Assembly (NCBI GenBank): GCA_965198795.1
Contig: OZ240674.1
Coordinates: 868,001 to 932,000, forward strand
DNA: 64,000 bases
Reading direction: 5' to 3'
Source of the DNA: G965198795 sp965198795
Lineage (GTDB): Bacteria > Pseudomonadota > Alphaproteobacteria > Rhodospirillales > Casp-alpha2
The position numbers and the translations under genes were made by a program. The notes beneath the pieces were generated by a model, which saw only the letters and a program-made list of their open reading frames with translations, made no database searches and had not been told where the DNA came from. Of this stretch, positions 1 to 9,219 are shown in pieces (position 1 is the stretch's first letter; every line of letters starts with the position of its first letter).

Positions 1-249
1 GAAATCCAGGGCATCGTGTTGACCATGTTCGACAAAAGAAACAATCTGTCCGGCATGGTGGCGAACGACGTCCGGGATTATTTCGGCGAGAAGGTCTACC
101 GGACGGTTATTCCGCGGAATGTCCGGATTTCGGAAGCGCCCAGTCATGGCTGTCCGGTGATCGTCTACGACACGGCGTGCGCCGGTTCGCGGGCTTATTT
201 GAGCCTGGCCAGCGAAGTCATTCATCGTGAACGCCGGCTCTCGGCCTGA
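1..249 (+). CDS. parA: ParA/Soj chromosome-partitioning ATPase, C-terminal end only
   Basis: The reading frame is open from base 1, so the 5' part, including the Walker motifs, lies off the window. The visible 82 residues contain the segments typical of the ParA/Soj C-terminus: QGIVLTMFDKR, then VYRTVIPRNVRISEAPSHG and a P-V-I-x-Y-D segment. ParA acts with ParB on parS sites to segregate the replicated chromosome. Only 19 bases separate its stop from the ParB start used here, so the two form one operon, as in most alphaproteobacteria. The family call is secure; the fragment itself cannot show whether the ATPase is intact. Confidence 0.93.
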   Translation, partial: EIQGIVLTMFDKRNNLSGMVANDVRDYFGEKVYRTVIPRNVRISEAPSHGCPVIVYDTACAGSRAYLSLASEVIHRERRLSA

Positions 250-268
250 CGCCTTGGGGGCTGGGAGC

Positions 269-1162
269 ATGGCGGAGAAGAAACGAGGGTTGGGGCGCGG
301 TCTATCAGCTCTCCTGGGCGACGAAAAACCGCCCGTTGTGACGGGCGGCCCTGCGGGCGGGGGCGTTCGCCGGATCGCCGTCCATCACCTGCATCCGGGC
401 GAATATCAGCCGCGGCGGCGCATGTCCGACGCGGAAATCGACGAACTCGCCGGCAGCATCCGGGACAAGGGCGTTCTATCGCCCTTGTTGGTGAGAGAGC
501 ATCCCGGCAAGACCGGAGAGTTCGAGATCATCGCCGGGGAGCGGCGCTGGCGCGCGGCGCAGCGGGCTCAAGTCCATGAAGTGCCGGTCATGGTAAAGGC
601 GCTCACCAATCGGGAAGCGCTCGAGGTGGGCTTGGTCGAGAACCTTCAGCGCGAGGATTTGACGCCCTTGGAGGAAGCCGAGGGCTATCAACGCCTGATG
701 GAAGAGTTCCGGCATACGCAAGAGCTGCTCTCTAAGACGGTCGGCAAAAGCCGGAGCCATGTCGCGAACATGCTGCGTTTGTTGCGGCTGCCGGCGCAGG
801 TGCGGACATTGCTGAACGAGGGCGCCATCAGCGCGGGTCACGCCCGGGCGCTTCTGTCTGCGCCCGACGCTGCGGCGGCGGCGAAAACTGTCGTGACCAA
901 GGGGCTGAACGTTCGTCAAACCGAGCAGTTGGTCCAGGATCTGGCCGCACCGAAATCCAGCGGCGGCGGGAGATCCGCCGCATCGGTGAAAAAAACCGGC
1001 GCAGCGGGGGACGCGGACACCCGTAACCTGGAAATGGACGTCGCCGATGTTCTGGGCTTGAAAGTGAATATCACATCGGATGGCGGAAAGGGCTTCGTAA
1101 CCATTCATTTTCAGACATTGGATCAGTTGGATGATCTTCTGGAAAAGCTCAGCAAGCCATGA
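269..1162 (+). CDS. parB: ParB chromosome-partitioning protein
   Basis: A 297-aa ParB/Spo0J. It starts with MAEKKRGLGRGLSALLG, the usual N-terminal signature; I chose ATG 269 because this signature and a G-rich ribosome binding site precede it, whereas the longer frame from 227 overlaps parA and adds unrelated residues. The CTPase/nuclease-like domain carries GERRWRAAQ and ENLQREDL, followed by a helix-turn-helix around GKSRSHVANMLRLL that binds parS. The C-terminal dimerisation segment follows a Lys/Ser/Gly-rich linker. Its partner parA lies immediately upstream, and its 3' end converges on holA. Confidence 0.95.
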   Translation: MAEKKRGLGRGLSALLGDEKPPVVTGGPAGGGVRRIAVHHLHPGEYQPRRRMSDAEIDELAGSIRDKGVLSPLLVREHPGKTGEFEIIAGERRWRAAQRAQVHEVPVMVKALTNREALEVGLVENLQREDLTPLEEAEGYQRLMEEFRHTQELLSKTVGKSRSHVANMLRLLRLPAQVRTLLNEGAISAGHARALLSAPDAAAAAKTVVTKGLNVRQTEQLVQDLAAPKSSGGGRSAASVKKTGAAGDADTRNLEMDVADVLGLKVNITSDGGKGFVTIHFQTLDQLDDLLEKLSKP

Positions 1163-1180
1163 AACTCGCGAAACTTGCGA

Positions 1181-2209
1181 TCAACGGCGTCCGCCGGACG
1201 CCGCCAGGCGAAGCAGCGCGCGGTGACAGACGGCCTCGGGGAGCGCGCCCGTGGTTTTGCAGGCCATCTCCGCCTCGCTCAGCATATGGATGGCGTTCGG
1301 CCACTGTTTCAGGGGCAAGCGGCGCAAAGCGGCGGCGAAAGCCGGTTTGTCCTTGAAAATAACGGGCGGCCGCAGATCATCGACGGCCTGGCTGGCTGAT
1401 TTGCCCGACGCCATGTCGGCTGCGGCCAGATGCAGTCGGTGGCAGGCGCGTTGAACGGCGCGGATAATCTGGACGGCGCCAACGCCTTCGGCCATGGATT
1501 GGGCCAGTTGTCTGTCCATCGCCGGCGCGTCGCCGGTGAGGGCGGCGTTGACGAGGGCGTCAATGGCGGACGCGGCCGTGTCCCCGACGATTGCCGACGC
1601 GTCGTCCAAAGAAACTTCGCGTTTGTCCGAATCCGACATGTAAAGCGCCAGCTTGTCAAGCTCGCCCCGGGACACGCGTCTGTCGGAGCCCAGATGTTGA
1701 ACCAGATACGCCTGGGCGTCCCGCGACGCGGTTAACCCGTGTTCTCCCAGGATGTTTCGAATCAGGTCTCCGGCGCTGCGCGCGTCGTCCGGATAACAGC
1801 CAATGGCGGCCGCGCCCTTGTCCTGTTCGCAGAGTTTCCGGAGCCTGGAGCGGGGTGAAAGCGCGCCCGCCATTAGAATGATGATCCCGTCGCCTGTTTC
1901 TCGCGCGAGGGCCGCTTCCACCGGGGCGGTCACCGAGTCCGCGGCGTCCGGCACCTTGATGACGCGCCTTCCGCCGCCAAAACCGATGGCGGCCCTTTCG
2001 TCCGCGAGACGGGAGGGCGCCGCTTTTATCGCTTGCGGTGTGACGGATACGACGGAGAAGGGGTCGTCCAGGGCGCCGGCGATCTTTTTTGCGAGAAGAT
2101 CGGCGCGCTCCGAAATCAGACCTTGATCCGGCCCGAACAACAGGACGACCGCGACGTCTCCGCCCGGGTCGGCGATGAAACGGTCCGCCTTGGCGCCGCT
2201 GAACTTCAT
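1181..2209 (-). CDS. holA: DNA polymerase III subunit delta
   Basis: A 342-aa HolA, the delta subunit of the clamp-loader complex that opens the beta sliding clamp. The N-terminus has the typical VLLFGPDQGLISERA segment, followed by the AAA+-like domain without a working Walker A motif, then a helical C-terminal domain containing LVNAALTGD. The start codon overlaps the lptE stop codon (ATGA), so it is translationally coupled as the last gene of leuS-lptE-holA. It converges on parB with an 18-base gap. Length and order match alphaproteobacterial chromosomes. Confidence 0.93.
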   Translation of the reverse strand: MKFSGAKADRFIADPGGDVAVVLLFGPDQGLISERADLLAKKIAGALDDPFSVVSVTPQAIKAAPSRLADERAAIGFGGGRRVIKVPDAADSVTAPVEAALARETGDGIIILMAGALSPRSRLRKLCEQDKGAAAIGCYPDDARSAGDLIRNILGEHGLTASRDAQAYLVQHLGSDRRVSRGELDKLALYMSDSDKREVSLDDASAIVGDTAASAIDALVNAALTGDAPAMDRQLAQSMAEGVGAVQIIRAVQRACHRLHLAAADMASGKSASQAVDDLRPPVIFKDKPAFAAALRRLPLKQWPNAIHMLSEAEMACKTTGALPEAVCHRALLRLAASGGRR

Positions 2210-2760
2210 TTAAGACCGTTTCCGGTCAGATGATCACGAAGCGCGGCGGCCAGTTTCAGCCGCATGTCCTGGGCGACCCTTGATATGGCGCGAACGCGGG
2301 CGCTTCGCTGATGTTGCAGCGTGGCGAACTCCGAGGCGAGGATATTGAAACTGCTGACGGCGCGGGAAGAAGAACTGAAAATCACACGGCCCGTCCGGTT
2401 GTCGGTCAGTTGATAATCAGTCAGTAACCGGAGATTGGACCGCGTTGCGAAAGAGCTTTCCTGGACGGCTAAATCCTGTCTGTTCTCGGACGCCCGCACC
2501 AGCAATGTATACCTCGGACTGGCGGGCCGGCCCCGGGGCGTTAAAAGATCTAGCAAGTCGTTGGTCAACTGTTGTCCCAGACGGTAGGGCCGGGCCAGCC
2601 TGTTGTTTCGCGTGACCTGAACGGGGGCGATCCCGATCCGGGACAACTCCGCCGCCACGCCGGGTTCTCCCGCCGCCGGCGCGCGGTAAATGGGCTGGAA
2701 GCCGCACCCCGCCGTTCCCAGGGCGATAGATGCGAGGAATAAAATTCTAAGCAACGACAT
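2206..2760 (-). CDS. lptE: LPS-assembly lipoprotein LptE
   Basis: A 184-aa lipoprotein that would plug the outer-membrane LptD barrel and help insert lipopolysaccharide. The N-terminus is a lipoprotein signal peptide with a hydrophobic stretch ending in GTAGC, giving a lipidated Cys at about residue 19, followed directly by GFQPIYR, the hallmark of the family. The gene overlaps the end of leuS by 14 bases and the start of holA by 4, so all three are one operon. The position between leuS and holA is the usual one and supports the name despite low sequence conservation in this family. Confidence 0.9.
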   Translation of the reverse strand: MSLLRILFLASIALGTAGCGFQPIYRAPAAGEPGVAAELSRIGIAPVQVTRNNRLARPYRLGQQLTNDLLDLLTPRGRPASPRYTLLVRASENRQDLAVQESSFATRSNLRLLTDYQLTDNRTGRVIFSSSSRAVSSFNILASEFATLQHQRSARVRAISRVAQDMRLKLAAALRDHLTGNGLK

Positions 2761-5311
2761 TCACAATCCTGTTCGGGACGACGATCACCTTTCGGGGCGG
2801 CGTTCCGCCGAGGGCCGCCCGAACCTTGTCGAGCGCCAAGGCCGCGGCCTCCGTTCGATCCCTTGGGTGATCCTTTGGAATCTCCAGGGTTCCCTTCAGT
2901 TTACCATTAACCTGAATGGCGAGGGTGACCGTATCGTCGTTCAGTTGTGAGTCGTCCGCCCGGGGCCAGGGCTGTCTCGCCAGCAAACCCCCGCCCGCGC
3001 CGAGGATCATCCATAACTCCTCGGCGAGGTGCGGCGTCATGGGCCCGATCAGAACGGTCAGGGTTTCCAAGGCGAAGCGTCTCGCCCAGGCCGAGTCGGC
3101 GCCTTCGGCTTTGTGGTTTTCAATGGCGTTGCTGAATTCCCGCAGCCGGGCGACGGCCCGGTTGAAGCGAAACCGGTCCAGGTCCCCGGACACCGCCGCA
3201 ATGGTTTTATGACTCAGGCGGTAGAGGTCCGCCGCCGCCTTGCCGAGGTCTGCGGGCTTTTCGGCGCCGGGCGGCGCCAGTTCGGCGGGCGGGCCGGCGA
3301 TCAAGCGATAGAGACGGTTCACGTAACGCCACGACCCCTCGACGCCCGCATCCGTCCATTCCAGGTCCCGGTCCGGCGGGCTGTCGGACAACATGAACAA
3401 CCGCGCCGTGTCCGCGCCGTAAGCGTTCATGATGGTTTCCGGGTCCACCACGTTTTTCTTGGACTTGCTCATTTTTTCAGAGCGCCCGACGGTCACCGGA
3501 GCCCCCGTGCCGATCAAGACCGCCTTGCCGCCCTCGACCGCCACGTCGGCGGGGCTGAGCCATTTGCCGTCCGCGTCCCTGTACGTCTCATGACAGACCA
3601 TTCCTTGAGTCATCAAGCCGGTAAATGGCTCATTTACAGATAAGTAGCCGCATTTCTTTAGGGCGCGGGTAAAGAAACGGCTATAAAGAAGGTGCAATAC
3701 GGCGTGCTCGACGCCGCCAATATACTGGTCAACGCTCAGCCAGTAGTCTGTGGCTTCTTTCTCCAAGGGCTCATCGGCCCGCGGACAGGTGTAGCGTGCG
3801 AAATACCACGACGATTCGAAGAACGTGTCGAAGGTGTCCGTTTCGCGTTTCGCCGCCTTGCCGCATTTGGGGCAGGCGGCGTCGGACCAGGTGGGGTGGC
3901 GGGCCAGCGGATTGCCGGGTTGATCAAAGGTGACGTCATCCGGCAGGGTGACCGGAAGGTCCGTTTTCGGCACGGGGACCACACCGCAATCACCGCAGTG
4001 AATAACCGGAATCGGACAGCCCCAATAGCGTTGACGCGAGACGCCCCAGTCGCGCAGCCGGTAATTGACCGCGCGCGCGCCGATGTTCATTTCCTCCAGC
4101 CGGTCGATGACGGCGTTTTTCGCCGCCGGAACGTCCAGACCGTCCAGGAAGTCCGAGTTGATAATCACCCCGCCGCCGGTAAAGGCCTCCGCGCCGATTT
4201 CCACGTTATCCGCGGCGGTTCCTTCCGGCGCCACGACGGGGATCACGGAAAGCGCGTACTTGCGGGCGAAATCCAAGTCGCGTTGATCGTGGGCGGGGCA
4301 GCCGAAGACAGCTCCGCCGCCGTAGTCCATCAGAACGAAGTTGGCGGCGTAGACGGGCAGGGTCTTGCCCTTGATGAAGGGGTGGGCCGCCGTCAGGCCC
4401 GTGTCGAAACCCTTCTTTTCGGCCTGCTCCATGGCCGCCTCGCTGGTGCCCATACGGTTGCACTCCGATATGAACTCGTTCAACCCGTCATTCGTCGCGG
4501 CCAGCTTCAGGGACAGCGGATGATTGGCGGCGACGGCCAGGAAGGAGGCGCCAAAGATGGTGTCCGGGCGCGTCGTATAGACCTCAAGCGGTTCCGCCTC
4601 GCCGGAAATGACGAACCGGATGCGCGCGCCTTCCGAGCGGCCAATCCAGTTTTCCTGCATGACGCGGACCTTGCCGGGCCAGCGGTCAAGTGTCTTCAGG
4701 GCGTCCAGCAGGTCCCGCGCGTAGTCGGTGATCTTCAAGAACCACTGGCTCAGCCGGCGCTTTTCGACGAGAGCGCCCGATCTCCAGCCGCGTCCGTCGA
4801 TGACCTGTTCATTGGCGAGAACGGTATTTTCGGCGGGATCCCAGTTCACCCAGGATTCCTTCCGGTAAACCAGCCCGGCCTTGAGAAAATCCAGAAATAT
4901 TTTTTGTTCGTGAACGTAGTAACCGGGGTCGCAGGTGGCGAACTCACGGTCCCAGTCATAGGAGAGGCCCATGGACTTAAGCTGGTCGCGCATGGCGGCG
5001 ATATTTTGTTTCGTCCAAACGGCGGGATGAACGCCGTTCTCAATGGCCGCGTTCTCGGCCGGCAGGCCAAAAGCGTCCCAGCCCATGGGGTGAAGCACGT
5101 TGAATCCCCTGGCCCGTTTGTAACGGGCGACGACGTCCCCCAATGTGTAATTCCGCACATGCCCCATATGGATGCGGCCCGATGGATAGGGAAACATCTC
5201 AAGCACGAAGTATTTTTCCTTGCCGTGGTCCACGCCGGCGCTGAAGACGGCCTGATCCTCCCAGGCTTTCCGCCAGCGCCGCTCGGCTTCTTTGAAATTA
5301 TAACGGTCCAT
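2747..5311 (-). CDS. leuS: leucyl-tRNA synthetase
   Basis: An 854-aa class Ia synthetase that charges tRNA-Leu. The HIGH-type motif appears as HMGH within PYPSGRIHMGHVRNY near residue 45, the editing CP1 domain has TTRPDTIFGASF, and the KMSKS motif is present in SEKMSKSKKNVVDP. The C-terminal segment QVNGKLKG is also typical. I chose ATG 5311, giving MDRYNFKEAERRW, because AAGGAG lies six bases upstream; the longer frame to 5356 adds unrelated residues. It heads the leuS-lptE-holA operon, with the DUF3576 lipoprotein gene upstream on the same strand. Confidence 0.97.
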   Translation of the reverse strand: MDRYNFKEAERRWRKAWEDQAVFSAGVDHGKEKYFVLEMFPYPSGRIHMGHVRNYTLGDVVARYKRARGFNVLHPMGWDAFGLPAENAAIENGVHPAVWTKQNIAAMRDQLKSMGLSYDWDREFATCDPGYYVHEQKIFLDFLKAGLVYRKESWVNWDPAENTVLANEQVIDGRGWRSGALVEKRRLSQWFLKITDYARDLLDALKTLDRWPGKVRVMQENWIGRSEGARIRFVISGEAEPLEVYTTRPDTIFGASFLAVAANHPLSLKLAATNDGLNEFISECNRMGTSEAAMEQAEKKGFDTGLTAAHPFIKGKTLPVYAANFVLMDYGGGAVFGCPAHDQRDLDFARKYALSVIPVVAPEGTAADNVEIGAEAFTGGGVIINSDFLDGLDVPAAKNAVIDRLEEMNIGARAVNYRLRDWGVSRQRYWGCPIPVIHCGDCGVVPVPKTDLPVTLPDDVTFDQPGNPLARHPTWSDAACPKCGKAAKRETDTFDTFFESSWYFARYTCPRADEPLEKEATDYWLSVDQYIGGVEHAVLHLLYSRFFTRALKKCGYLSVNEPFTGLMTQGMVCHETYRDADGKWLSPADVAVEGGKAVLIGTGAPVTVGRSEKMSKSKKNVVDPETIMNAYGADTARLFMLSDSPPDRDLEWTDAGVEGSWRYVNRLYRLIAGPPAELAPPGAEKPADLGKAAADLYRLSHKTIAAVSGDLDRFRFNRAVARLREFSNAIENHKAEGADSAWARRFALETLTVLIGPMTPHLAEELWMILGAGGGLLARQPWPRADDSQLNDDTVTLAIQVNGKLKGTLEIPKDHPRDRTEAAALALDKVRAALGGTPPRKVIVVPNRIVNVVA

Positions 5312-5409
5312 TCGGGCTCCTTGCCGGTTGTCGCGGGGAGCGCCATTTCCCGTCATGAGTCTGGGTGAGAACGCGCAGCGGACGGGAGGCCGGCTCCGTC
5401 CGCCCGGCG

Positions 5410-5934
5410 TTATTCCTCAAGAGATTGGCGGCGCAACTGACGGGCGCGGGTCAGGATGGCGTCCTCAATCTTAACCGCCGTGCCGTTAGGCAGCGCCGCG
5501 TCGGTCCAGCCCGCAGGCTGTTTGCGCTGGCTGAACACGGACACACGAAGACCGTCCGCCCGCAAGGTGGGGGTCAGAATAAACACGTTCACCTTGAACC
5601 GCTCATTCAGCGCGGGCGCCGCCGAATGCCAATCGGTCGTGATCACGCCCCCGAAGGGATCGGCGGTGGAGATCGGCATGAAGGAAATCGTGTCCAGCGC
5701 CGCCCGCCAGAGGAAGCTGTTGACCGCCACGCCGCCCTGGACCCTCGGCCCATCGTCGTTGAACAAATTCAGGCCGCCGGCGCCGAAGATGGTGTTGCGG
5801 TTCTGAAAATCCGTGTCCACGTTCTCCTCGTTATAGACAAACTCGCTTTTCTCGACGGCGCAGGCCGTCAGGCCGGCGGCCAGGGCCGCGCCGGCGGCTA
5901 ATCGATGCAGAGAGCGAAATCGGGAATGGATCAT
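5410..5934 (-). CDS. DUF3576-family lipoprotein
   Basis: A 174-aa protein, the alphaproteobacterial DUF3576 type, of unknown function. The start MIHSRFRSLHR gives a short basic region, a hydrophobic run and LTAC, so it is probably lipidated at about Cys25 and exported. The body contains the family-like stretches NTIFGAGGLNLF, ALDTISFMPI and DPFGGVITTDW. It stands upstream of leuS on the same strand, its usual neighbour in this group, which hints at an envelope role shared with lptE. A longer frame to 6084 overlaps the next gene and has no signal peptide, so I rejected it. Confidence 0.85.
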   Translation of the reverse strand: MIHSRFRSLHRLAAGAALAAGLTACAVEKSEFVYNEENVDTDFQNRNTIFGAGGLNLFNDDGPRVQGGVAVNSFLWRAALDTISFMPISTADPFGGVITTDWHSAAPALNERFKVNVFILTPTLRADGLRVSVFSQRKQPAGWTDAALPNGTAVKIEDAILTRARQLRRQSLEE

Positions 5935-6040
5935 GGCGCGCCGTTGATCTTTTGGAGAACGTCCATTAATTACGCCCTTCGCCCCGGAAATGGAAGGGCC
6001 GGCAATCATACAAAGCCGCCGATTTTCCGGCGGTTGTCCG

Positions 6041-6673
6041 CTAACGGGCTTGGCTCCGGCGTAAAATATCTTGCAGACCGCCAATCCCGGCGACGCCCAG
6101 TATGGGATGACCCCTTAGCCGCCGCAGCGTTTCGCGCCCGACGCCGCCCAACGCGAGGGGACGGGTCTTGTTTCGGCGCGCAGTCAACGCGAACCGGCGC
6201 GCGCCCAGCGCGGGCGCGTCCGGATGGCTGGCCGTGGAGAAGACCGGCGACAGCGTGACAAGATCCGCATGGGCCCTTTTTGCTCTTTGCAAGCCCGCGC
6301 CGCTATGCGCCGCCATGCTGAGCACCCAGCGTCCGCGCCAATGGCGTTTCCAGAAACCCGGCCCGCGCCGTCCCATCCAATCCGGCACATGAAGACCATC
6401 CGCCCGGAGTTGTCTCGCGAGACGGGCGTCGCCAGCGACGAGAAACACAACGGCGCGTTCCGAACAAAGAGCGCGCAGGGGTCTGGCCAGAGATAGGCGA
6501 TTCGGGTGATTGTAATCGCGGAAAATGAAAACGGCGCCGCGCGGAAGCCGCCGGATCGCCCCGGCCGGGTCGGGCGAACGGGTCTGATCGGAAAACCGCG
6601 CGATGACGCCGACGCCGGGAAACGCCCGAACGCCGGACTTTCGAAGCCCGCGCGGGATTGCTACTCTCGCCAT
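6041..6673 (-). CDS. thiamine-phosphate-synthase-like protein (ThiE/TenI fold)
   Basis: A 210-aa protein of the ThiE/TenI TIM-barrel family. The C-terminal half has the typical order LVTLSPVFSTASHP, then a GARRF segment and LALGGVG, which in ThiE close the phosphate and thiazole sites. The N-terminal half is more divergent than in housekeeping ThiE, so it may be a TenI-like or second thiamine-phosphate synthase. The start at 6673 is chosen because the frame further upstream runs through the divergent promoter region of the yggS-type gene. No other thiamine genes are nearby. Confidence 0.7.
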   Translation of the reverse strand: MARVAIPRGLRKSGVRAFPGVGVIARFSDQTRSPDPAGAIRRLPRGAVFIFRDYNHPNRLSLARPLRALCSERAVVFLVAGDARLARQLRADGLHVPDWMGRRGPGFWKRHWRGRWVLSMAAHSGAGLQRAKRAHADLVTLSPVFSTASHPDAPALGARRFALTARRNKTRPLALGGVGRETLRRLRGHPILGVAGIGGLQDILRRSQAR

Positions 6674-6764
6674 TGAACTTTTATGGGGGAGCGGCCGCCG
6701 CCCGCCAAGCCTTGATGCTTCCCTGATTGTCCAAAAGCCTGATTGTTCAAGAGAAGACGCCCCG

Positions 6765-7490
6765 ATGATCCTCCAGCCTTCTGTCACCAGCCCTCCGGGC
6801 GGCGAAACCGGCGCTCTCCCGGACATCCCGGCCAATCTGGCGGGCGTGCGGGCCCAAATCTCGAAAGCGGCGGAAGCGGACGGCCGTTCCGCGACCGACG
6901 TGCGCCTTGTCGCCGTCAGCAAGACCTTTTCCGCGCCGCGCATTCGGTCCGCCCTTGCGGCCGGTCAGCGTGTCTTCGGCGAAAACCGGGTTCAAGAGGC
7001 GGAAGAAAAATGGCCGGCGCTTAGGGACGCCTTCCCGGATGTGCGCCTTCATTTGATCGGGCCGCTGCAAACCAATAAGGCGAGGAGGGCGTGCGCCCTG
7101 TTTGACGTCATCCAGACCGTGGACCGGCCAAAGCTGGCGCGGGCCATCGCGCGCGAAATCCGGGAAACGGGCAAAATGACGGAATGCTTCGTTCAGGTAA
7201 ACACGGGCGCGGAGCCCCAGAAGGCCGGAGTCTCGCCGGATCAGGCCGACGACTTTGTCGCGTTTTGCCGGACCGGGTTGAATCTGCCGGTAAAGGGGCT
7301 GATGTGCGTTCCGCCCGTCGATGAGGAGGCCTCGCCGCACTTCGCGCTTCTGCGGGAAATGGCGAAACGCAACGGGCTCGCCGGGCTTTCCATGGGGATG
7401 AGCGCGGATTTCGAGACCGCCGTCCGGTTCGGCGCCACCCATGTGCGGGTCGGTTCGGGGATCTTCGGAGATCGCGCAAGGAAAACCTAA
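6765..7490 (+). CDS. YggS/PLPBP-family pyridoxal-phosphate homeostasis protein
   Basis: A 241-aa member of the YggS (PLPBP) family, which binds pyridoxal phosphate in a TIM barrel and buffers free PLP and amino-acid pools. The PLP lysine is in VRLVAVSKTF, and FGENRVQEAEEKW, LIGPLQTNKAR, LSMGMSADFETAVRFG and VRVGSGIFG follow in the usual order. ATG 6765 is preceded by AGAGAAG; the frame extends to 6603 but that part reads as the divergent upstream region. Its last four bases overlap the convergent L,D-transpeptidase gene. Confidence 0.93.
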   Translation: MILQPSVTSPPGGETGALPDIPANLAGVRAQISKAAEADGRSATDVRLVAVSKTFSAPRIRSALAAGQRVFGENRVQEAEEKWPALRDAFPDVRLHLIGPLQTNKARRACALFDVIQTVDRPKLARAIAREIRETGKMTECFVQVNTGAEPQKAGVSPDQADDFVAFCRTGLNLPVKGLMCVPPVDEEASPHFALLREMAKRNGLAGLSMGMSADFETAVRFGATHVRVGSGIFGDRARKT

Positions 7491-8005
7491 TCTGGATTGA
7501 CGAGCAGCCGGGTGAGCCGGTCCGCTTTTTTCAAGGCGCGGAGCAGGTGCGGTTTCCGCAGCGCGACGCAACCCTCCGTCGGCGCGCCGATAGGCCCGGA
7601 GAGATGAATAAAAATGGCGCTGCCTTTCCCGGAAACCGGCGGCGCGTCGTTGTAGGCCACCTCGACAATAAGATCATAAAGATGATCATCCCGCCATAAA
7701 TCCTCATGGGATAATCGATAAGGCTTTCTAATTAGACGATTATAGGCCGGACTGGCCGGGTCGTCGCACCAGCCCAGGGCCGGTTTCAGAGGCAGGACGG
7801 GCAGACCGGTTTCCGGCCGTTCCAACCGGTCGGGACGATACATGACGCGGCGCAAGGGGTGGGTTCCGGCGGGCGTCGCCCCATCGCCCTCCTGTTTGGC
7901 CGAGGACGCCCCGCCGCGGCCCAGCCAGCAGGGCAGAAGGACGCCGCCCATATCGAGTTTGGCCATGACCGCGCCGGGACGGTCCGCTGTGATTATCCAA
8001 TCCAT
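7487..8005 (-). CDS. L,D-transpeptidase (YkuD-family) catalytic-domain protein
   Basis: A 172-aa protein made almost only of an L,D-transpeptidase catalytic domain. His134 in IFIHLSG and the nucleophile Cys146 in PTEGCVAL form the catalytic pair; the residue before Gly-Cys is Glu, where many relatives have His. The family includes enzymes that form 3-3 crosslinks in peptidoglycan or attach lipoproteins to it. I see no clear signal peptide, which is a known feature of this short subfamily and leaves its export route open. It is convergent with and overlaps the yggS-type gene. Confidence 0.85.
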   Translation of the reverse strand: MDWIITADRPGAVMAKLDMGGVLLPCWLGRGGASSAKQEGDGATPAGTHPLRRVMYRPDRLERPETGLPVLPLKPALGWCDDPASPAYNRLIRKPYRLSHEDLWRDDHLYDLIVEVAYNDAPPVSGKGSAIFIHLSGPIGAPTEGCVALRKPHLLRALKKADRLTRLLVNPD

Positions 8006-8022
8006 GGAACTAATCTAAGGGC

Positions 8023-9039
8023 TCAGCGCCGTTCCGTATAGGCCGAGATGGCCAGATTCGGACGATGGGAGGGGTCCCGGTGCCGGAGGGCCGCCTGCCC
8101 GCGAATCCAGCGCTCTAGGATGTCCCCTTTGAAACCGCTGGACTCCCGGCCCCTTGAGCCGCCGCCGCCGTTCGCCGGGGTGGAGGTTTGGTCGGCGGCC
8201 GCCTTCTGCTCCATGAACAGGCTGGTCAATTCAACGCCGCCCGGATTGGGCGCCGCGGCCGTAACCGGCCAAATCGGCTGTCCGCGCGCGGTTGTCCGAA
8301 CGCCTTTGGCGTAGGCTAGTTCGGCCCTCGCCCAGGCGGTGACGTCGGGAATGGGGCCGGATTCGTCCGCAGCGGATGAGACGGCGGCGGCGGACCGGGC
8401 CGGTTTCGCCGAATCCGCGTAACCGGCGGGGGTCTCCGCCGCCAAAGAGACCGGCCGCCCATCGGGAAGAACGTCAATATCGTGAGGCGCGGCCGGAACG
8501 GCGCCCGGCTCACTGTATGGCTCGCCGGGGCTGCCGGGGCTGGCGGCATAGGCCTGTCGCGCGCGGGCCCAGGCGCTGACCGAGTCGTTTTCCAAGCCAG
8601 ACGGCGCGGCCGGGCCGTCCGGTTCGTTCCCGGCGGTCCGGGTCAGGGGTTGCGTGTCGCCGCCGCCGAAATCCAGGCCGATGGCGGCCAGCGCATATTC
8701 GCCGGCGTCCTTGCCCGTGCTTTCTTTGATTATTGAATTGCCGAGGGCCAGGAGGCCGCCAATGGGTCCGAGGAACAACGTTGAACCGGCGACGCGGGGC
8801 AGATGTCCAATCTCGTCGCCCGTCGCTTCTCTGTAAAGCGCCGCGACCACCGGAATGTGTTGCAGGGGGTTAAGCATGTCCAATACGTCCCAGAAGTCGA
8901 AACCGTCGTCTCCAAAAAAATTGACGCCTCCGTCCTCATCGTCCCCGTCGGCCGCCGCGCCCACGGCGGACTCCGGCGCGGGCGGTTTCGCGGGGTGGGG
9001 ATGCGTGGCGGCGGGGAGGCCGTCAATGGACGAGGACAT
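8023..9039 (-). CDS. unrecognised 338-aa protein with a repeated AWARA motif
   Basis: I do not recognise a named family. Residues 1-40 are acidic and Pro/Ala-rich. Residues 46-105 form a conserved-looking helical and hydrophobic block (FWDVLDMLNPLQHIP, then LYREATGDEIG and GPIGGLLALGN) that looks like the functional core. The rest is low-complexity Ala/Pro/Gly sequence holding two copies of one motif: VSAWARARQAYA at 154-165 and VTAWARAELAYA at 233-244. The C-terminus is basic. No signal peptide is visible. It is read in the same direction as the L,D-transpeptidase, 17 bases upstream of it, so the two may be cotranscribed. High-GC codon use matches its neighbours. Confidence 0.75.
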   Translation of the reverse strand: MSSSIDGLPAATHPHPAKPPAPESAVGAAADGDDEDGGVNFFGDDGFDFWDVLDMLNPLQHIPVVAALYREATGDEIGHLPRVAGSTLFLGPIGGLLALGNSIIKESTGKDAGEYALAAIGLDFGGGDTQPLTRTAGNEPDGPAAPSGLENDSVSAWARARQAYAASPGSPGEPYSEPGAVPAAPHDIDVLPDGRPVSLAAETPAGYADSAKPARSAAAVSSAADESGPIPDVTAWARAELAYAKGVRTTARGQPIWPVTAAAPNPGGVELTSLFMEQKAAADQTSTPANGGGGSRGRESSGFKGDILERWIRGQAALRHRDPSHRPNLAISAYTERR

Positions 9040-9219
9040 GAGGATATCGCTTTCCCGTTCGGACGTTTAGACGGTTTATTCGTCTTGTAGCGTCTGGAAT
9101 GCAGACTCCATGCCAACGCCAAAGGTTTGATTTCCAGTCATTTACCGGCAATCGGAAGGGAAAATAATTCCGTCCCGCGTTCTTTGCGGGCAAGACATGC
9201 CGGGCCCGGAAACAAGGAC

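Noticed and set aside
1186..1202. GGCGTCC/GGACGCC hairpin between parB and holA as a terminator
   Set aside because: It is inside the last codons of holA and has no U-run in either direction.
3692..5368. 558-codon plus-strand open frame opposite leuS
   Set aside because: It is an antisense shadow of a clear leuS gene in GC-rich DNA; its residues are Arg/Gly/Val-rich with no recognisable domain or ribosome binding site.
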